In this document: piece after piece, positions 1 to 10,100 of the stretch | How the letters are laid out: the number at the start of each line of letters is the position of its first letter | Numbering within the stretch: position 1 is the stretch's first letter | Assembly (NCBI RefSeq): GCF_000143685.1 | Contig: NC_014328.1 | Coordinates: 1,550,001-1,614,000, forward strand | Source of the DNA: Clostridium ljungdahlii DSM 13528 | GTDB taxonomy: Bacteria > Bacillota > Clostridia > Clostridiales > Clostridiaceae | Direction of reading: 5' to 3' | DNA length: 64,000 bases | Notes under the pieces: model-generated | The model's database searches: none | What the model was told of the DNA's origin: nothing | Seen by the model: the letters and a program-made list of their open reading frames with translations, nothing else | Translations under genes and position numbers: made by a program

Positions 1-70
1 GGGATATCTGCTTTTCTATCAAAGTGGGAGATATAAGAACTCTTGAGCTTAAGCAATTTAGAGTTCTTAT
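1..70. repeat. Partial copy of a long-inverted-repeat element
   Basis: The first 17 bases are the exact reverse complement of an internal segment (about 58996-59012) of the 125-bp inverted-repeat element at 58959-59083. The similarity continues more weakly to about base 30. A second inverted repeat, AAGAACTC...GAGTTCTT, follows at about 39-70. The copy is cut by the window edge, so its full length is unknown. Mobile MITE-like DNA or a dispersed structured RNA are both possible. Confidence 0.4.
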
Positions 71-125
71 GCTGTGCATAACAGTAGCTATGCCACTAGA
101 TAATTCATCTATATTATTATATTTA

Positions 126-322
126 TTAACACATTATCTTTTCTTTCCACCATGCGTAACCAACAGTTGCTTTGGCAGACTGAGTAGGCGTTTCAGGATT
201 TGACAAGAAAATTAAAAATCATCCCCCAGGAGGAAACATAAACTTTCCAACTTCTTCACTTGCAGTGGTAACTTCTGGATAACTTCTATTTTAAATACAT
301 TGTCTCCGTCATAGGGTTCACA
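126..322 (-). pseudogene. Decayed 3' end of an unidentified gene
   Basis: Reading leftward, the segment holds coding-like peptide in two frames: EPYDGDNVFKIEV, then after a frameshift YPEVTTASEEVGKF. An in-frame TGA follows, and then NPETPTQSAKATVGYAWW up to a TAA at 126-128. The peptide has natural-looking composition but needs a frameshift and a stop readthrough, so this is a broken gene. I do not recognise the family. The interval 1-444 holds no intact gene. Confidence 0.4.
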
Positions 323-364
323 AAATAGCAGTATAATTTGAAACTCTATGGTATATAAGTAATT
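319..364 (+). promoter_or_regulatory. Diverged copy of the 52-bp intergenic element, upstream of uvsE
   Basis: The core AGTATAATTTGAAA (about 329-343), followed by an AT-rich stretch ending in GTAAT, matches the copies at 1841-1892 and 3225-3276. It contains a TATAAT hexamer. It lies about 90 bp before the UvsE gene. Promoter or operator function is inferred from position and conservation only. Confidence 0.4.
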
Positions 365-453
365 AATATGACTAAACTAAATATATCTTGCAAGTAGGTG
401 AAAAAATGACAAATAAAGTACTATAGTTTCAATGAGAGAGGGATGTGGATAGG

Positions 454-1710
454 ATGAGTATAGGGTATGCATGTTTAACTATAGGAGTTTTAAATACTAA
501 TTTAAAAAGCTGTAATGCTAAAAATGTATGTGATGAGAAGTTATTAGATGTAATAGAACATAATTTGAAATCTCTTGAAAATATGATTGCGTATAACATA
601 AAAAATAGTATACATCTCTTTAGAATTAGTTCTGATTTAATATCTTTTGGATCAAGTCCTTTAAATAAGCTGCATTGGTGGGATATATTCTCTAATGAAT
701 TTTCTAAAATTGGTAGGAAGATCAGAGAGAACAATATTAGGGTTTCAATGCATCCTGGACAATATACTGTGCTTAATTCTCCAAATAAAGATGTAGTAAG
801 CAGAGCAGTGGAAGATTTGAATTATCATTCTAAAGTTTTAGATAGCCTCGGAGTTAATGTAGAGAATAAAATAGTGCTTCATATTGGTGGAGTTTATAAT
901 GACAAGAAGCAAGCAATAAATAGATTTATAAGCAATTATGTAAATTTGGATGATAGGGTGAAGAGAAGACTTGTTATTGAAAATGATGATAAATCCTATA
1001 ATATAAATGATGCGATTGAAATAGGAACAAAGCTAGGTATACCAGTTATTTTTGACAATTTGCATAATGAAATCAATCCATCTAATGATGATAAAAGTGA
1101 ATTGTACTGGATAAATGAATGTAAAAATACATGGAAGGATAAAGATGGATATCAGAAAATCCATTATTCACAGCAGGATATTTCAAAGAAAACGGGCTCA
1201 CATTCAAATACTATAGCAGTAGATAGATTTGTTGATTTTTATGGAAGCTTGGAAAGAGAAGATATAGATATAATGCTTGAAGTGAAAGATAAGAACCTTT
1301 CAGCAGTAAAATGTATAAATTCCATAACCAGGGATAAAAGAATTAGCAAGCTTGAAAATGAATGGAGCAAGTATAAGTATACTGTTTTAGAAAGTTCACC
1401 TAAAATTTATTTAGAAATAAGAAATTTGCTTAAGGATAAAAAGAATTACCCTGTTGTTCAATTTTATAATTATATAGATGAAGCTATGAAAGAGGAAGTT
1501 ATACCGGGTAATTCAATAAATGCTGCACTGCATGTATGGGGATATTTTAAAAATATAGTGGATAGTAGAGAAAAGGAAAGTTTTCTTAGGAGCATTGATA
1601 GGTATAAGAAAGGGGAAGTTTCTATTAATGTAGTTAAAAATAAGTTGTGGAAGATGGCAGTTAAATATGATGAAAGGTATCTTAAGGATTCGTATTATTT
1701 TATATTTTAA
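454..1710 (+). CDS. uvsE: UV-damage endonuclease UvsE/UvdE with DUF1722-like C-terminal extension
   Basis: This is a TIM-barrel UV damage endonuclease that nicks DNA 5' of UV photoproducts and other lesions, opening an alternative excision repair route. Family motifs seen include SMHPGQYTVLNSP (about 108-120), KIVLHIGG with its metal-binding His, RLVIENDD, PVIFDNLHNE and IMLEVKDK. These supply the His/Glu/Asp metal ligands. The protein has 418 residues, longer than the roughly 300-residue core. The last 110 or so residues (HVWGYFKN, SIDRYKKGEVSI) resemble DUF1722. The ATG at 454 is preferred to the GTG at 445 because GAGAGGG lies 11 nt upstream of it. The gene stands alone before the J/HIRAN pair. 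Family assignment is firm; the C-terminal domain call is moderate. Confidence 0.85.
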   Translation: MSIGYACLTIGVLNTNLKSCNAKNVCDEKLLDVIEHNLKSLENMIAYNIKNSIHLFRISSDLISFGSSPLNKLHWWDIFSNEFSKIGRKIRENNIRVSMHPGQYTVLNSPNKDVVSRAVEDLNYHSKVLDSLGVNVENKIVLHIGGVYNDKKQAINRFISNYVNLDDRVKRRLVIENDDKSYNINDAIEIGTKLGIPVIFDNLHNEINPSNDDKSELYWINECKNTWKDKDGYQKIHYSQQDISKKTGSHSNTIAVDRFVDFYGSLEREDIDIMLEVKDKNLSAVKCINSITRDKRISKLENEWSKYKYTVLESSPKIYLEIRNLLKDKKNYPVVQFYNYIDEAMKEEVIPGNSINAALHVWGYFKNIVDSREKESFLRSIDRYKKGEVSINVVKNKLWKMAVKYDERYLKDSYYFIF

Positions 1711-1840
1711 AGCTAGTGATAATTTTATAGAATAATTATACGTATGTACTGGACAGTGGCTGCCATTTAAAATAGAACCTTTGAAGTAAGGAGGGATAGT
1801 AGATGTATTTATCTCCATTTTTTTACTGTAAAAAATAATT

Positions 1841-1892
1841 AATATGTTATAAAATAATAGTATAATTTGAAATTTTATGTAAAAAGAGTAAT
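1841..1892 (+). promoter_or_regulatory. 52-bp intergenic element, copy upstream of the J-domain gene
   Basis: This 52-bp stretch is identical, apart from one base, to 3225-3276 upstream of dptF. It contains GTTATAAAATAAT (a near palindrome), TATAAT at 1861-1866 and TTGAAATTTTATG. It sits about 70 bp before the J-domain gene. It is probably a shared promoter or regulator site; which hexamers are used is not clear, since no good -35 is visible. Confidence 0.55.
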
Positions 1893-1960
1893 CAATGAAG
1901 AATAATTTATAGAAAAATTTTAGTGAGTTGTTTTTATTATTATCTTAAGGAGTAGATGAA

Positions 1961-2758
1961 ATGGAAGAGAATAGTGTAGGCTTTAATATAGAATATGAAA
2001 GAAAAAAGAAACTTCTTAAATCATTGATAGAGCAACTTTCTAAACTTATAGAGGAAAAAGATTTTTTTTTAAATGTGAAAAAGGTAAATATAGAAACAAA
2101 ATATATGTGTTCTATTGGAAAGTATGAAATGGAGAGAATGAACTTAAATTTTGAAATAAGAGCTTTGAAAAAAGAAATATCCCTTAGACAATCAGCATTA
2201 AATAGGGGAGAAGTTGTTTCAGAAGAACATATCGAACAAGTTATGAAAGAAGAATTGAGAGTTTGGAATGAAAAGGTAAATGCTTTTTCCAAGCAGATAA
2301 AAGATGCAGAAATATTTATGAAATTACCAAAGCTTTCTGATGAAGAAAGCAAAAGATTTAAAAGCTTATATAGAAAACTTATAAAGCTTTTGCATCCGGA
2401 TATACATAAATGTGATGAAAGGGACAAACTTTTGTGGCAAAGGGTTTGTGAAGCTTATAAGAATGGAGATTTAGAAGAATTAGAGAACTTAATGTATTTA
2501 GTAGAAAACAAAAATATGGATGATTTATTATATAAACAAGATGGAAGTATAGAAGATAAAGTTGAAAAATTAAAGAATTTAATCTTTAAATGCCTGGATA
2601 AGATAGACAAAATAAAGAAAGTGTTCCCATTCACAATTGAAAAAGAGATTTCAAATGACCAGTGGGTGAAAGACAAAATTGATGAAATTCAGATAAATAA
2701 TCAGTTATTAAAAACATATAGAGATAAATTAAAGGTTGTACTTAGCGAATTTAAATAA
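1961..2758 (+). CDS. J-domain (DnaJ-like) protein
   Basis: A 265-residue protein with a charged coiled-coil-like N-terminal half (about 10-125) and a J-domain centred on HPD at residues 145-147 (in LIKLLHPDIHK). The HPD tripeptide is what stimulates the ATPase of DnaK-type chaperones. There is no Gly/Phe region, no zinc-finger and no DnaJ C-terminal domain, so it is a specialised J-protein (type III) and not the housekeeping DnaJ. AAGGAG lies 8 nt before the ATG. The HIRAN gene follows after 19 bp and is probably co-transcribed. Proximity to the dpt island and the shared upstream element suggest a role linked to defence or repair, but this is inference. Confidence 0.75.
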   Translation: MEENSVGFNIEYERKKKLLKSLIEQLSKLIEEKDFFLNVKKVNIETKYMCSIGKYEMERMNLNFEIRALKKEISLRQSALNRGEVVSEEHIEQVMKEELRVWNEKVNAFSKQIKDAEIFMKLPKLSDEESKRFKSLYRKLIKLLHPDIHKCDERDKLLWQRVCEAYKNGDLEELENLMYLVENKNMDDLLYKQDGSIEDKVEKLKNLIFKCLDKIDKIKKVFPFTIEKEISNDQWVKDKIDEIQINNQLLKTYRDKLKVVLSEFK

Positions 2759-2777
2759 GCTTTAGGGGATGTAAAGT

Positions 2778-3170
2778 ATGGATAACAAGGCTTTAACTAA
2801 ATTTAATACTTCAAGGACAAGCCTCATAAATTCCTTTTCTGCAGGAAATTTACCCATGCCTTATGCCAATGAGATATTTTTGTTAAATATATGGATTGCG
2901 GGTTTGAACTATTATGAAGGACATAACATAGAGGGTGAACTAAATGTAGGAGACAAGCTGTTGTTAAAAAGGGAGCCCAAAAATCAATATGATAATTTGG
3001 CTATAGAAATATATGATGCTAAAAATAGAAAGTTAGGGTATGTGCCAAGAGCGAAAAATGAGGTTATATCAAGGCTTATGGATGGCGGAAAGCTCTTGTA
3101 TGGTATAATTACTGAAATTAAATATGAATATTTGGAGATAAGTGCAGATATTTTTATGAGTGATTTTTAA
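2778..3170 (+). CDS. HIRAN-domain protein
   Basis: A 130-residue protein that is nearly all one HIRAN domain: GLNYYEGHNI, LNVGDKLLLKREPKNQYD, LAIEIYD, KLGYVPR. HIRAN domains recognise single-stranded or damaged DNA ends, as in the helicase HLTF, and are also found as stand-alone bacterial proteins. GGGGATG lies about 9 nt before the ATG. It is 19 bp behind the J-domain gene and probably in the same operon. No catalytic domain is present, so a targeting or adaptor role is likely. Domain call is firm; the cellular role is unknown. Confidence 0.8.
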   Translation: MDNKALTKFNTSRTSLINSFSAGNLPMPYANEIFLLNIWIAGLNYYEGHNIEGELNVGDKLLLKREPKNQYDNLAIEIYDAKNRKLGYVPRAKNEVISRLMDGGKLLYGIITEIKYEYLEISADIFMSDF

Positions 3171-3224
3171 ATAATAGAAGTGAAATTGCTAATAATTTAT
3201 AAAAAAAAGTTTACTAAAGTGAGG

Positions 3225-3276
3225 AATATGTTATAAAATAACAGTATAATTTGAAATTTTATGTAAAAAGAGTAAT
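3225..3276 (+). promoter_or_regulatory. 52-bp intergenic element, copy upstream of dptF
   Basis: Matches 1841-1892 at 51 of 52 positions. Here the 5' part GTTATAAAATAAC (3230-3242) is a perfect short palindrome and TATAAT falls at 3245-3250. It ends about 60 bp before the dptF start. Conservation of noncoding sequence at this level next to two separate operons points to common control or recent duplication. Confidence 0.55.
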
Positions 3277-3336
3277 TTGTAAAATTTAGTATAAAATTTA
3301 AATAGAAAGCAAAGTGCGAGAGAGGATGAGATAGTA

Positions 3337-5733
3337 TTGGAAGAAGACGTTTTTGCTTATCTAGATAAAAAATATAGATATTTAAATAATTATATAAGAG
3401 CTATAAATGAATCGTTATTTGTAGCACCAACTACAGCAATAATTAAAGGAAGAACTTTTGTAGAAAATTTAACTCAAGAAATAGCTAAGTTAGAAGGATA
3501 TGGATTACTAAATCATATGACCCAAGTTGAACGATTAAAAAAGTTAGAATTTGAAGGCGTTTTTAGCGATAATATTGAAAAATTATTTCATGCAGTTAGA
3601 TTACAAGGGAATAAAGCAGCACATTCGGATGTTGAAGGAGAGCTTGAAGTTGCTTTAAATATGCATAGAAATATATACAAAATTACATGCTGGTTCGTTA
3701 AAACTTATATATATCAAAAATTTGAAGCCTTACCATATAAAAGTCCAATGCCATCTACTGAAAAATGTTCCTCAATAGATTTGGAAACAATAACTAAAAT
3801 AGTAAAAGGGACTATGGATGATTTAATGGACAAACAGAATGAGAATAGTTCCAATGAACTTGAACATAGTAGTTCTGAAATATCATCAACTTTGGTAGAA
3901 AATAAAAAGGATATTGATGATGCTTATACAGGGTTACTTATTGAAGATATTTTAAATGATGAACCAGATAAAAAATGCTTAGTCCAACAATTAACTAAAT
4001 TAAAGGAATCATCTAAAGAAGCAGTAGAAGGATTAAGTGAATTTACTCCATTTAAGAAGTATATGCATATAGTAAGAGATGCACAGAACAGTTTAGAAGA
4101 ATTAATCTTTAAAGCTAATGAATCGAAGAAAGCCCAATTGATTTTAGTTTGTGGCAGTGTAGGTGATGGTAAATCGCATATAATATCATATTTCAATAAT
4201 AAATATCAAGATATTATGAAGAAATTTACTCTTCATAATGATGCTACAGAAAGTTTAGAACCCCAAAAAACATCAATGGATACACTTAATGATGTTTTAG
4301 ATGAATTTAGTGATGAGAAAATTGATATAAGTAATCAAAAATTTATATTAGCTATTAACTTAGGAACATTAAATAATTTTATTGATTCTAAGTATGGTGA
4401 AAGATTTACAAAATTAAAAAAATTTGTTCAGGATAAAAAAATATTAGAAACTAGCATTGAAGATAGCGGTTTTGATGAGAAAAATTCTTTTCAATTTGTG
4501 AATTTCAGTGATTATCATATATTTACTTTAAAAGATGGAAAAGTTCATTCTGATTATGTTAAATCTTTAATACAAAAAATAACGCGTTCATTAGAAATAG
4601 ATTTTCAAGAAAAAAATATCTTTTATGCTTCATATAAGAAAAATTGCAGCCAATGTGAAAATAAGGATTGTTGTCCTATTAAGGCTAATTATGAATTACT
4701 ATCAAAAGAGAATGTACAGGATTCTATCGTTGAGTTATTAGTTCAATGTATTGTTAAAAATAGAATAATAATTTCAACAAGGGCTCTTCTAAATTTTATG
4801 TATGAATTAATAGTGCCTAGGTCATATATTGATGTTAATTCGCCTACTTTTAAAAATAAAATATCAAAGCTTAATATTAAAGATTACATAAAATCACTAA
4901 TGCCCAATATTATTTTTGATCATAAGGAATTATCATTTATATTTGAAGCATTAAATGATATTGATCCATTAAACGTAAGAGATGAGAAAGTTGATGATTT
5001 TATTATTGATTTTAATAATGCTGTAAATTTATTGGATTACTTTAAAGAATATATAGACTTCCCAAAAGGATACCTGGGTAAAATAAATGAAATTGATTTC
5101 AATGAAAGCGAATCCAAAAATGCAGTAAGGTTTGAATTGTTAAAGTTATTTATTAGAAGTTATTATATTTGTAAAAAAGAAGATTTGTTTTCATTAAGGG
5201 ATCGTGTTTATGATGATTATATGAATGCAGTGTTTTACTGGAATAGAGGCGATAAAGCAAGGCTTAAAAATGTTTATAATAATGTAAGGGATGGCATTAT
5301 AAATTGGAATGGAGAAGCTGATAAAGATCATATAAATATATTTATGGGGAAAAATCAAATTAAATATAAAATAAGTGAAAAAATTGAGTTAAAAGTTGAT
5401 GCAAGTAATTTGACTAAAAATGATGAAGATGATCTTAAAAAGTTCATTGAAACTCTTAAATTAAAATATAAGAGCGAAAATTCAAAAACATCATACGAAG
5501 TAGATGTAGATTATAATCTTTATAAATTATTAACACAAGTAAATAATGGATATAGACCTAATAAGAAAGATAAAAATCGCTTTATTAAGTTTATTGAGTT
5601 TATAAATAAATTTGAAGAAACAGGGTCACAAGATGAAGAGTTGTTATTTACTGAAAAGAATAAGGAAAATAATAAGCAATTTAAATTAGAGTATGATGAA
5701 GAATTTGAAACTTATAGATTTGTGGAGATATAA
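3337..5733 (+). CDS. dptF: DNA phosphorothioation-dependent restriction protein DptF (DndF)
   Basis: First gene of the restriction half of a Dnd system; DptFGH together damage DNA that lacks phosphorothioate marks. The 798-residue protein has an N-terminal HEPN/DUF4145-like segment with R-x7-H (R88 to H96, in RLQGNKAAH). It carries a P-loop GSVGDGKS at about 273-280 and a cysteine cluster C-x2-C-x4-CC at 437-446 that could bind zinc. The start is a TTG at 3337, supported by AGAGAGGA about 10 nt upstream; the nearby ATG is out of frame. dptG begins 4 nt after the stop. Identification rests on the P-loop, the gene order with dptG and dptH, and the dnd operon close by. Confidence 0.85.
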   Translation: MEEDVFAYLDKKYRYLNNYIRAINESLFVAPTTAIIKGRTFVENLTQEIAKLEGYGLLNHMTQVERLKKLEFEGVFSDNIEKLFHAVRLQGNKAAHSDVEGELEVALNMHRNIYKITCWFVKTYIYQKFEALPYKSPMPSTEKCSSIDLETITKIVKGTMDDLMDKQNENSSNELEHSSSEISSTLVENKKDIDDAYTGLLIEDILNDEPDKKCLVQQLTKLKESSKEAVEGLSEFTPFKKYMHIVRDAQNSLEELIFKANESKKAQLILVCGSVGDGKSHIISYFNNKYQDIMKKFTLHNDATESLEPQKTSMDTLNDVLDEFSDEKIDISNQKFILAINLGTLNNFIDSKYGERFTKLKKFVQDKKILETSIEDSGFDEKNSFQFVNFSDYHIFTLKDGKVHSDYVKSLIQKITRSLEIDFQEKNIFYASYKKNCSQCENKDCCPIKANYELLSKENVQDSIVELLVQCIVKNRIIISTRALLNFMYELIVPRSYIDVNSPTFKNKISKLNIKDYIKSLMPNIIFDHKELSFIFEALNDIDPLNVRDEKVDDFIIDFNNAVNLLDYFKEYIDFPKGYLGKINEIDFNESESKNAVRFELLKLFIRSYYICKKEDLFSLRDRVYDDYMNAVFYWNRGDKARLKNVYNNVRDGIINWNGEADKDHINIFMGKNQIKYKISEKIELKVDASNLTKNDEDDLKKFIETLKLKYKSENSKTSYEVDVDYNLYKLLTQVNNGYRPNKKDKNRFIKFIEFINKFEETGSQDEELLFTEKNKENNKQFKLEYDEEFETYRFVEI

Positions 5734-5737
5734 GATT

Positions 5738-7135
5738 ATGGATGAAAATATAGTTTATAAATTAGATTTGGAAAAAATAGCAAATGATTTTAAATTTAAG
5801 GATAACAGCTTGATACATAGTCAATGTAATGAATTTAAGTTACTGCCATATGCAGCAAATGAAAAAACGTTGGTTTCAAATTTTAATGGTGTTATAGGGG
5901 CATTTTCAAGAATTATTTGTAGTAAGGAATTAAAAGGTGAATTTAATGCTGCAGAGTTTATTGAAAACGTTGCTGAATTTGTTGGAGAATTTGAAGGAAC
6001 TGCAAGCAAGGAATCTTTTAAAGATATTGTTAGGACCATGTTTATTGATAAAGATAATAAGTTAGTTAATTTCAATATAGAAACAATCAATTATATATCG
6101 TCAACAAACGCAGATGAGAAAGTAGCAAAATTTTTGTATTCAGTATTTTTTAGTGAAGATCTAAAAGAGAAAGTTAAAGAACATTATGATAGAGATGTTG
6201 ATAATATTTTATATAAATTAGTTTTAAAAGCACTTCCAGAATTGAAGAAAAAAAATATTTTGGTAGATGAATATAAATGTTATTTACCATTTGTAAAGGA
6301 ATTATTTATAAAAGACTTTAAGTTTCTTTTAAAAGATGAGGAGTTATATAAAAATTCTATCAAGAGGTTTTTAGAATATTATTATATATTTTATGTATCT
6401 CAATTATCTATGAAATTGGGGGAATTTGAAAAAGCAGACTTAGGAAAGCCTGATAAATTATATTTTTCACTTGGATGGGAAAGTATATCTAAAAATAGGA
6501 CAGCCTATATTTATGGATTAGAAAAACTTAAAATTTATGCTGGTTCTTTATTTTCTCATGCTATAACGCTAGAATTTTTAAATCATAATAATTTAGATGA
6601 GCAGTTAGGATATAAAGAATTATTTGATATATTTAATAAATCTGGAGAAGAAGAAATTGAAAAACAGATAGAGGAATTGTGCAATCAATATATAGAAAGA
6701 AGACAAGATGGAATAGCGTGGAATGAATTTAAAATTAAAATATGTAATAGTGGAAATAAAGCATTTGATAAAGTGTATAAATTATTTGAAGTTGTAGAAT
6801 ATCAATTTCAAGGAAAGACATCAACTAGAAGTAGAGCTAATGCTGCATATAATAATTGGTTTATAAAATTTACGCAAGAAAATTTTGGAAAGAGAAGAGG
6901 CTCTCTTGGATACAGCTTAAACTTAAATGAGGAAGATATAATTTTATTAACAAAAATATGTATTAATGATAATAAAAAATTGAAGTTAAGTGTATTGTTT
7001 GATGAATTTGAGAAAAGAGGCATTTCCTTTGATAGAGATTCTCAAATTAAGATAATACAATTATATGAAAAACTAAACTTATTAGAAAAGAAATCAGATA
7101 GTGGGGATGCGCAATATGTCAGATCAATTTTATAG
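5738..7135 (+). CDS. dptG: DNA phosphorothioation-dependent restriction protein DptG (DndG)
   Basis: Middle gene of dptFGH, 465 residues from the ATG at 5738, which has GTGGAG about 12 nt upstream and lies 4 nt after the dptF stop. The protein is mostly helical and acidic, with no recognisable catalytic motif, signal peptide or membrane segment. DptG is required for restriction together with DptF and DptH, and is thought to be a structural or bridging subunit. Its end overlaps the start of dptH by 20 nt, indicating translational coupling. The name comes from position between clear dptF and dptH genes more than from internal motifs. Confidence 0.8.
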   Translation: MDENIVYKLDLEKIANDFKFKDNSLIHSQCNEFKLLPYAANEKTLVSNFNGVIGAFSRIICSKELKGEFNAAEFIENVAEFVGEFEGTASKESFKDIVRTMFIDKDNKLVNFNIETINYISSTNADEKVAKFLYSVFFSEDLKEKVKEHYDRDVDNILYKLVLKALPELKKKNILVDEYKCYLPFVKELFIKDFKFLLKDEELYKNSIKRFLEYYYIFYVSQLSMKLGEFEKADLGKPDKLYFSLGWESISKNRTAYIYGLEKLKIYAGSLFSHAITLEFLNHNNLDEQLGYKELFDIFNKSGEEEIEKQIEELCNQYIERRQDGIAWNEFKIKICNSGNKAFDKVYKLFEVVEYQFQGKTSTRSRANAAYNNWFIKFTQENFGKRRGSLGYSLNLNEEDIILLTKICINDNKKLKLSVLFDEFEKRGISFDRDSQIKIIQLYEKLNLLEKKSDSGDAQYVRSIL

Positions 7136-10100
7136 TTATTTATCAGATAAAATAATAGAATTTTTTAAGGCTAATCCATTAAGTTCAGGAGCTAAATATA
7201 ATATACAATTTGAAAAAAAGGAGCAAGTAGAAGCTTTATATGAAGAATTAAAAGATAATTCACTTTATAAAGAATTTGAATATAAGGATAAAGGAAAAGT
7301 TAAATATACATCATATCTTCTTAATTATCCTAATGTAAAATTGATTGTTGCCGCAACAATTAGTGATATACAACCAGATTTTTTAACTAGACTTAGGAAT
7401 ATAGTTGGGGTTGAAGAAGGATATAAAGATAAAGCTATACTTTTTATTCATAATACAACATTAGATAGTATCATGGGAGGTACAGAATCCTTTGCAAAGG
7501 AAGGAATGCCATTTAATATCAACTCTATTCAGAAAGATATAAGAAGAAAGTTAGACGATGCAGAATTTTCTGAAGTGGACAAAGAAATTATTGAACTAGA
7601 TTTAGAAAGAAAAAAGAAAGATTTTTTTAGTGACAGTATTTCTATATTTGAATATAAAGACTTATTAGCTACAGTTAATGGTACATGTATAGAAAAAGAT
7701 CAATATAAGAAATTTGGATTATTTTATGATAGAAAATTAAAAGGCTATACAGGAAAAAAGCTGACAAATAGATTAAGAGAGAATGCGGTAAATTTTAATA
7801 GAGTTGATGATATTTACAACTATGGAAATCCAGAAGCTCAATTGGAAAAATATTATGATGAAAAAGGAGTAGGAAAGCTTACAAAAGAAGATTGGACAAA
7901 TGTTGATTTTACTGACATAGAGAAGTCTATACAAGACAAGAAAAAGAATACGTTAGAATATAATAATGTTTCTGGTTCTGAATTATGGGATAAAGAAGAA
8001 GGAAACTCAAAAGCTAAAGCTAGAATAAGAAATATTATAGTTTTTAATGAAGATGAAAGAGATGATATAGAATTAGAATTTTCTTTTGATGATACTTTAT
8101 ATAAAGAATTTTTAAAAACTGACGGGGATATAGATGCTTTAACTTCAGGTAAAAAAGTAAAAGCATCTATACATAATTGTAATGAAAATGCTAGTTTTTA
8201 TAAAATAACTTACAAAAAAGATGTTAAATTTGAATTTAGAATAGTAATAGTAAGATTTAACGAAAGATATTTTGAAAGTATAAAAACAAGATATTCTGTT
8301 ATATTTAACAAAGGGAAAAATGGCTATATTTCTGTAAATACAAATGATTCATCAATTGTATTTAATGAATTTGCTGCAAATTCTAAAATTCATGAGCTTA
8401 GTGATAATTATGATACAGTTGACATAAATGAAGATGAAAAATTAACTTTAAACATAAGTGACTCATTTGAATATGAAAATGACAGTGATTTAGTTAGGTT
8501 TAAAATAAAAATTTCAGATTGTGTTGTTCCATTTGGAATTGTAGGAACTAGTGAAAAGGTTGCACCAGTTGATGGCCTGCGAGTTTGGAAGTTAAAAAGA
8601 GAAAATAAAAGTGATTTCAGGTTAATAGGAGATAATAAGCTTCAGCATGGAACAAAAGAATTTTTTACAAGAGATGAATTTAGAAAAAATCTTCAGTTAG
8701 AAAATCAGATTATTGAGATGGGCGGCTTGTGCTTTATAGAAACAGCTGAGGGGTTAGAAACTATTGATTTAGAATTGGATGATAAAGTAAAACAAGCCTA
8801 TTATGATATACTAAGATATTTTAAGACATCTAATAAATTGCCAAGTTTAACGTATTTAAATGAAGATTTGAAACAATTGTATAGAAATTTTATTAAATGT
8901 TATGTAAATGAGTTGAATAATATTAAGGAAGGGACAATTCTTACTAAAGAACAAAAGAATTTATTTAAAATTGGTACAATTAAAAGAGAAATAGAAGATA
9001 GAGAGCTAATGTTAACACCACTTCATCCTATAAATATTGTATATCAATTACATTTAAGTGATGAGTTATCTGAGGATGAAATGAATGATGATATTGTGAA
9101 AAAACTTTCTTCAACATATCTTTTACCATATATTACTGTAGACGAAAGAAAACTGTACATACCGATAGAACAATTTAATTCATTGGAATGGAAATACTAT
9201 GTTGATGAAGCACTTCCAAGATATAAAAGTTCGCGAGACTTTGTATCTAAATTAGTAAACGAAAAAATTGAGGAATTTGTAGGCCATTTTAGGTATTTAT
9301 TTAACATGTCAAGTAATGCACCTATAAGAATTAATTTAATTAATACTGGTGATAGTAAAGAAATATTGCAGGGAATATTTAAATATTATGTAAAGCAGCT
9401 TAGGGCTAAAAATAAAGATGTTTTACCGATTGATTTATTTATATATTCAAATAAAAATATAACAAATGCATTTGAAGAGGTTGCATTTAATGATAATATA
9501 GATGATTTAAAAGAAACTTATAGTTTAGATTTAAATGTTGAAAATATGTCAGAACAAGATGTCTTGGATTTATATAGAGAAAAAGTCCATTTCTATTCGA
9601 AAAAAACAGAGAGGGGAATAGAATATGCACATATTACTTTTGTAGAAATGAGTGATAACGCAAAAACAATAGTGTCCAATATGGATGAGATACCTTCAGG
9701 TATAGTATTGAATGGATTAATTTCTGGAGTACCATCAGTATTTCAGGGAGATTCTTATAGAACAGGATTTGGCATAAAATATTCTAATGATAAAACAGAT
9801 TTAATGGTAATAGCAAGTAGGCTTAATGCATTAAATACAGCAATTGGTGGGGCACCATTTCATGTAAATCAATGTCAAGCGATTTCAATACCTAATAATA
9901 GCAAAACAATTTTAGAAGATATTTATAATGCAAGTCATTGGGTTACATTTATAGATCCAAAAGTTGATTTGAATTTCTTTAAAAATGATCCAGATGCAAA
10001 AGATTTACTTATAATTCATTATAGTGATCAATACACAACGGCAGGTGGATATGATGCAATTACAGTAACAAGAAAATCAAGGCCATACCAAAAAGTCATA

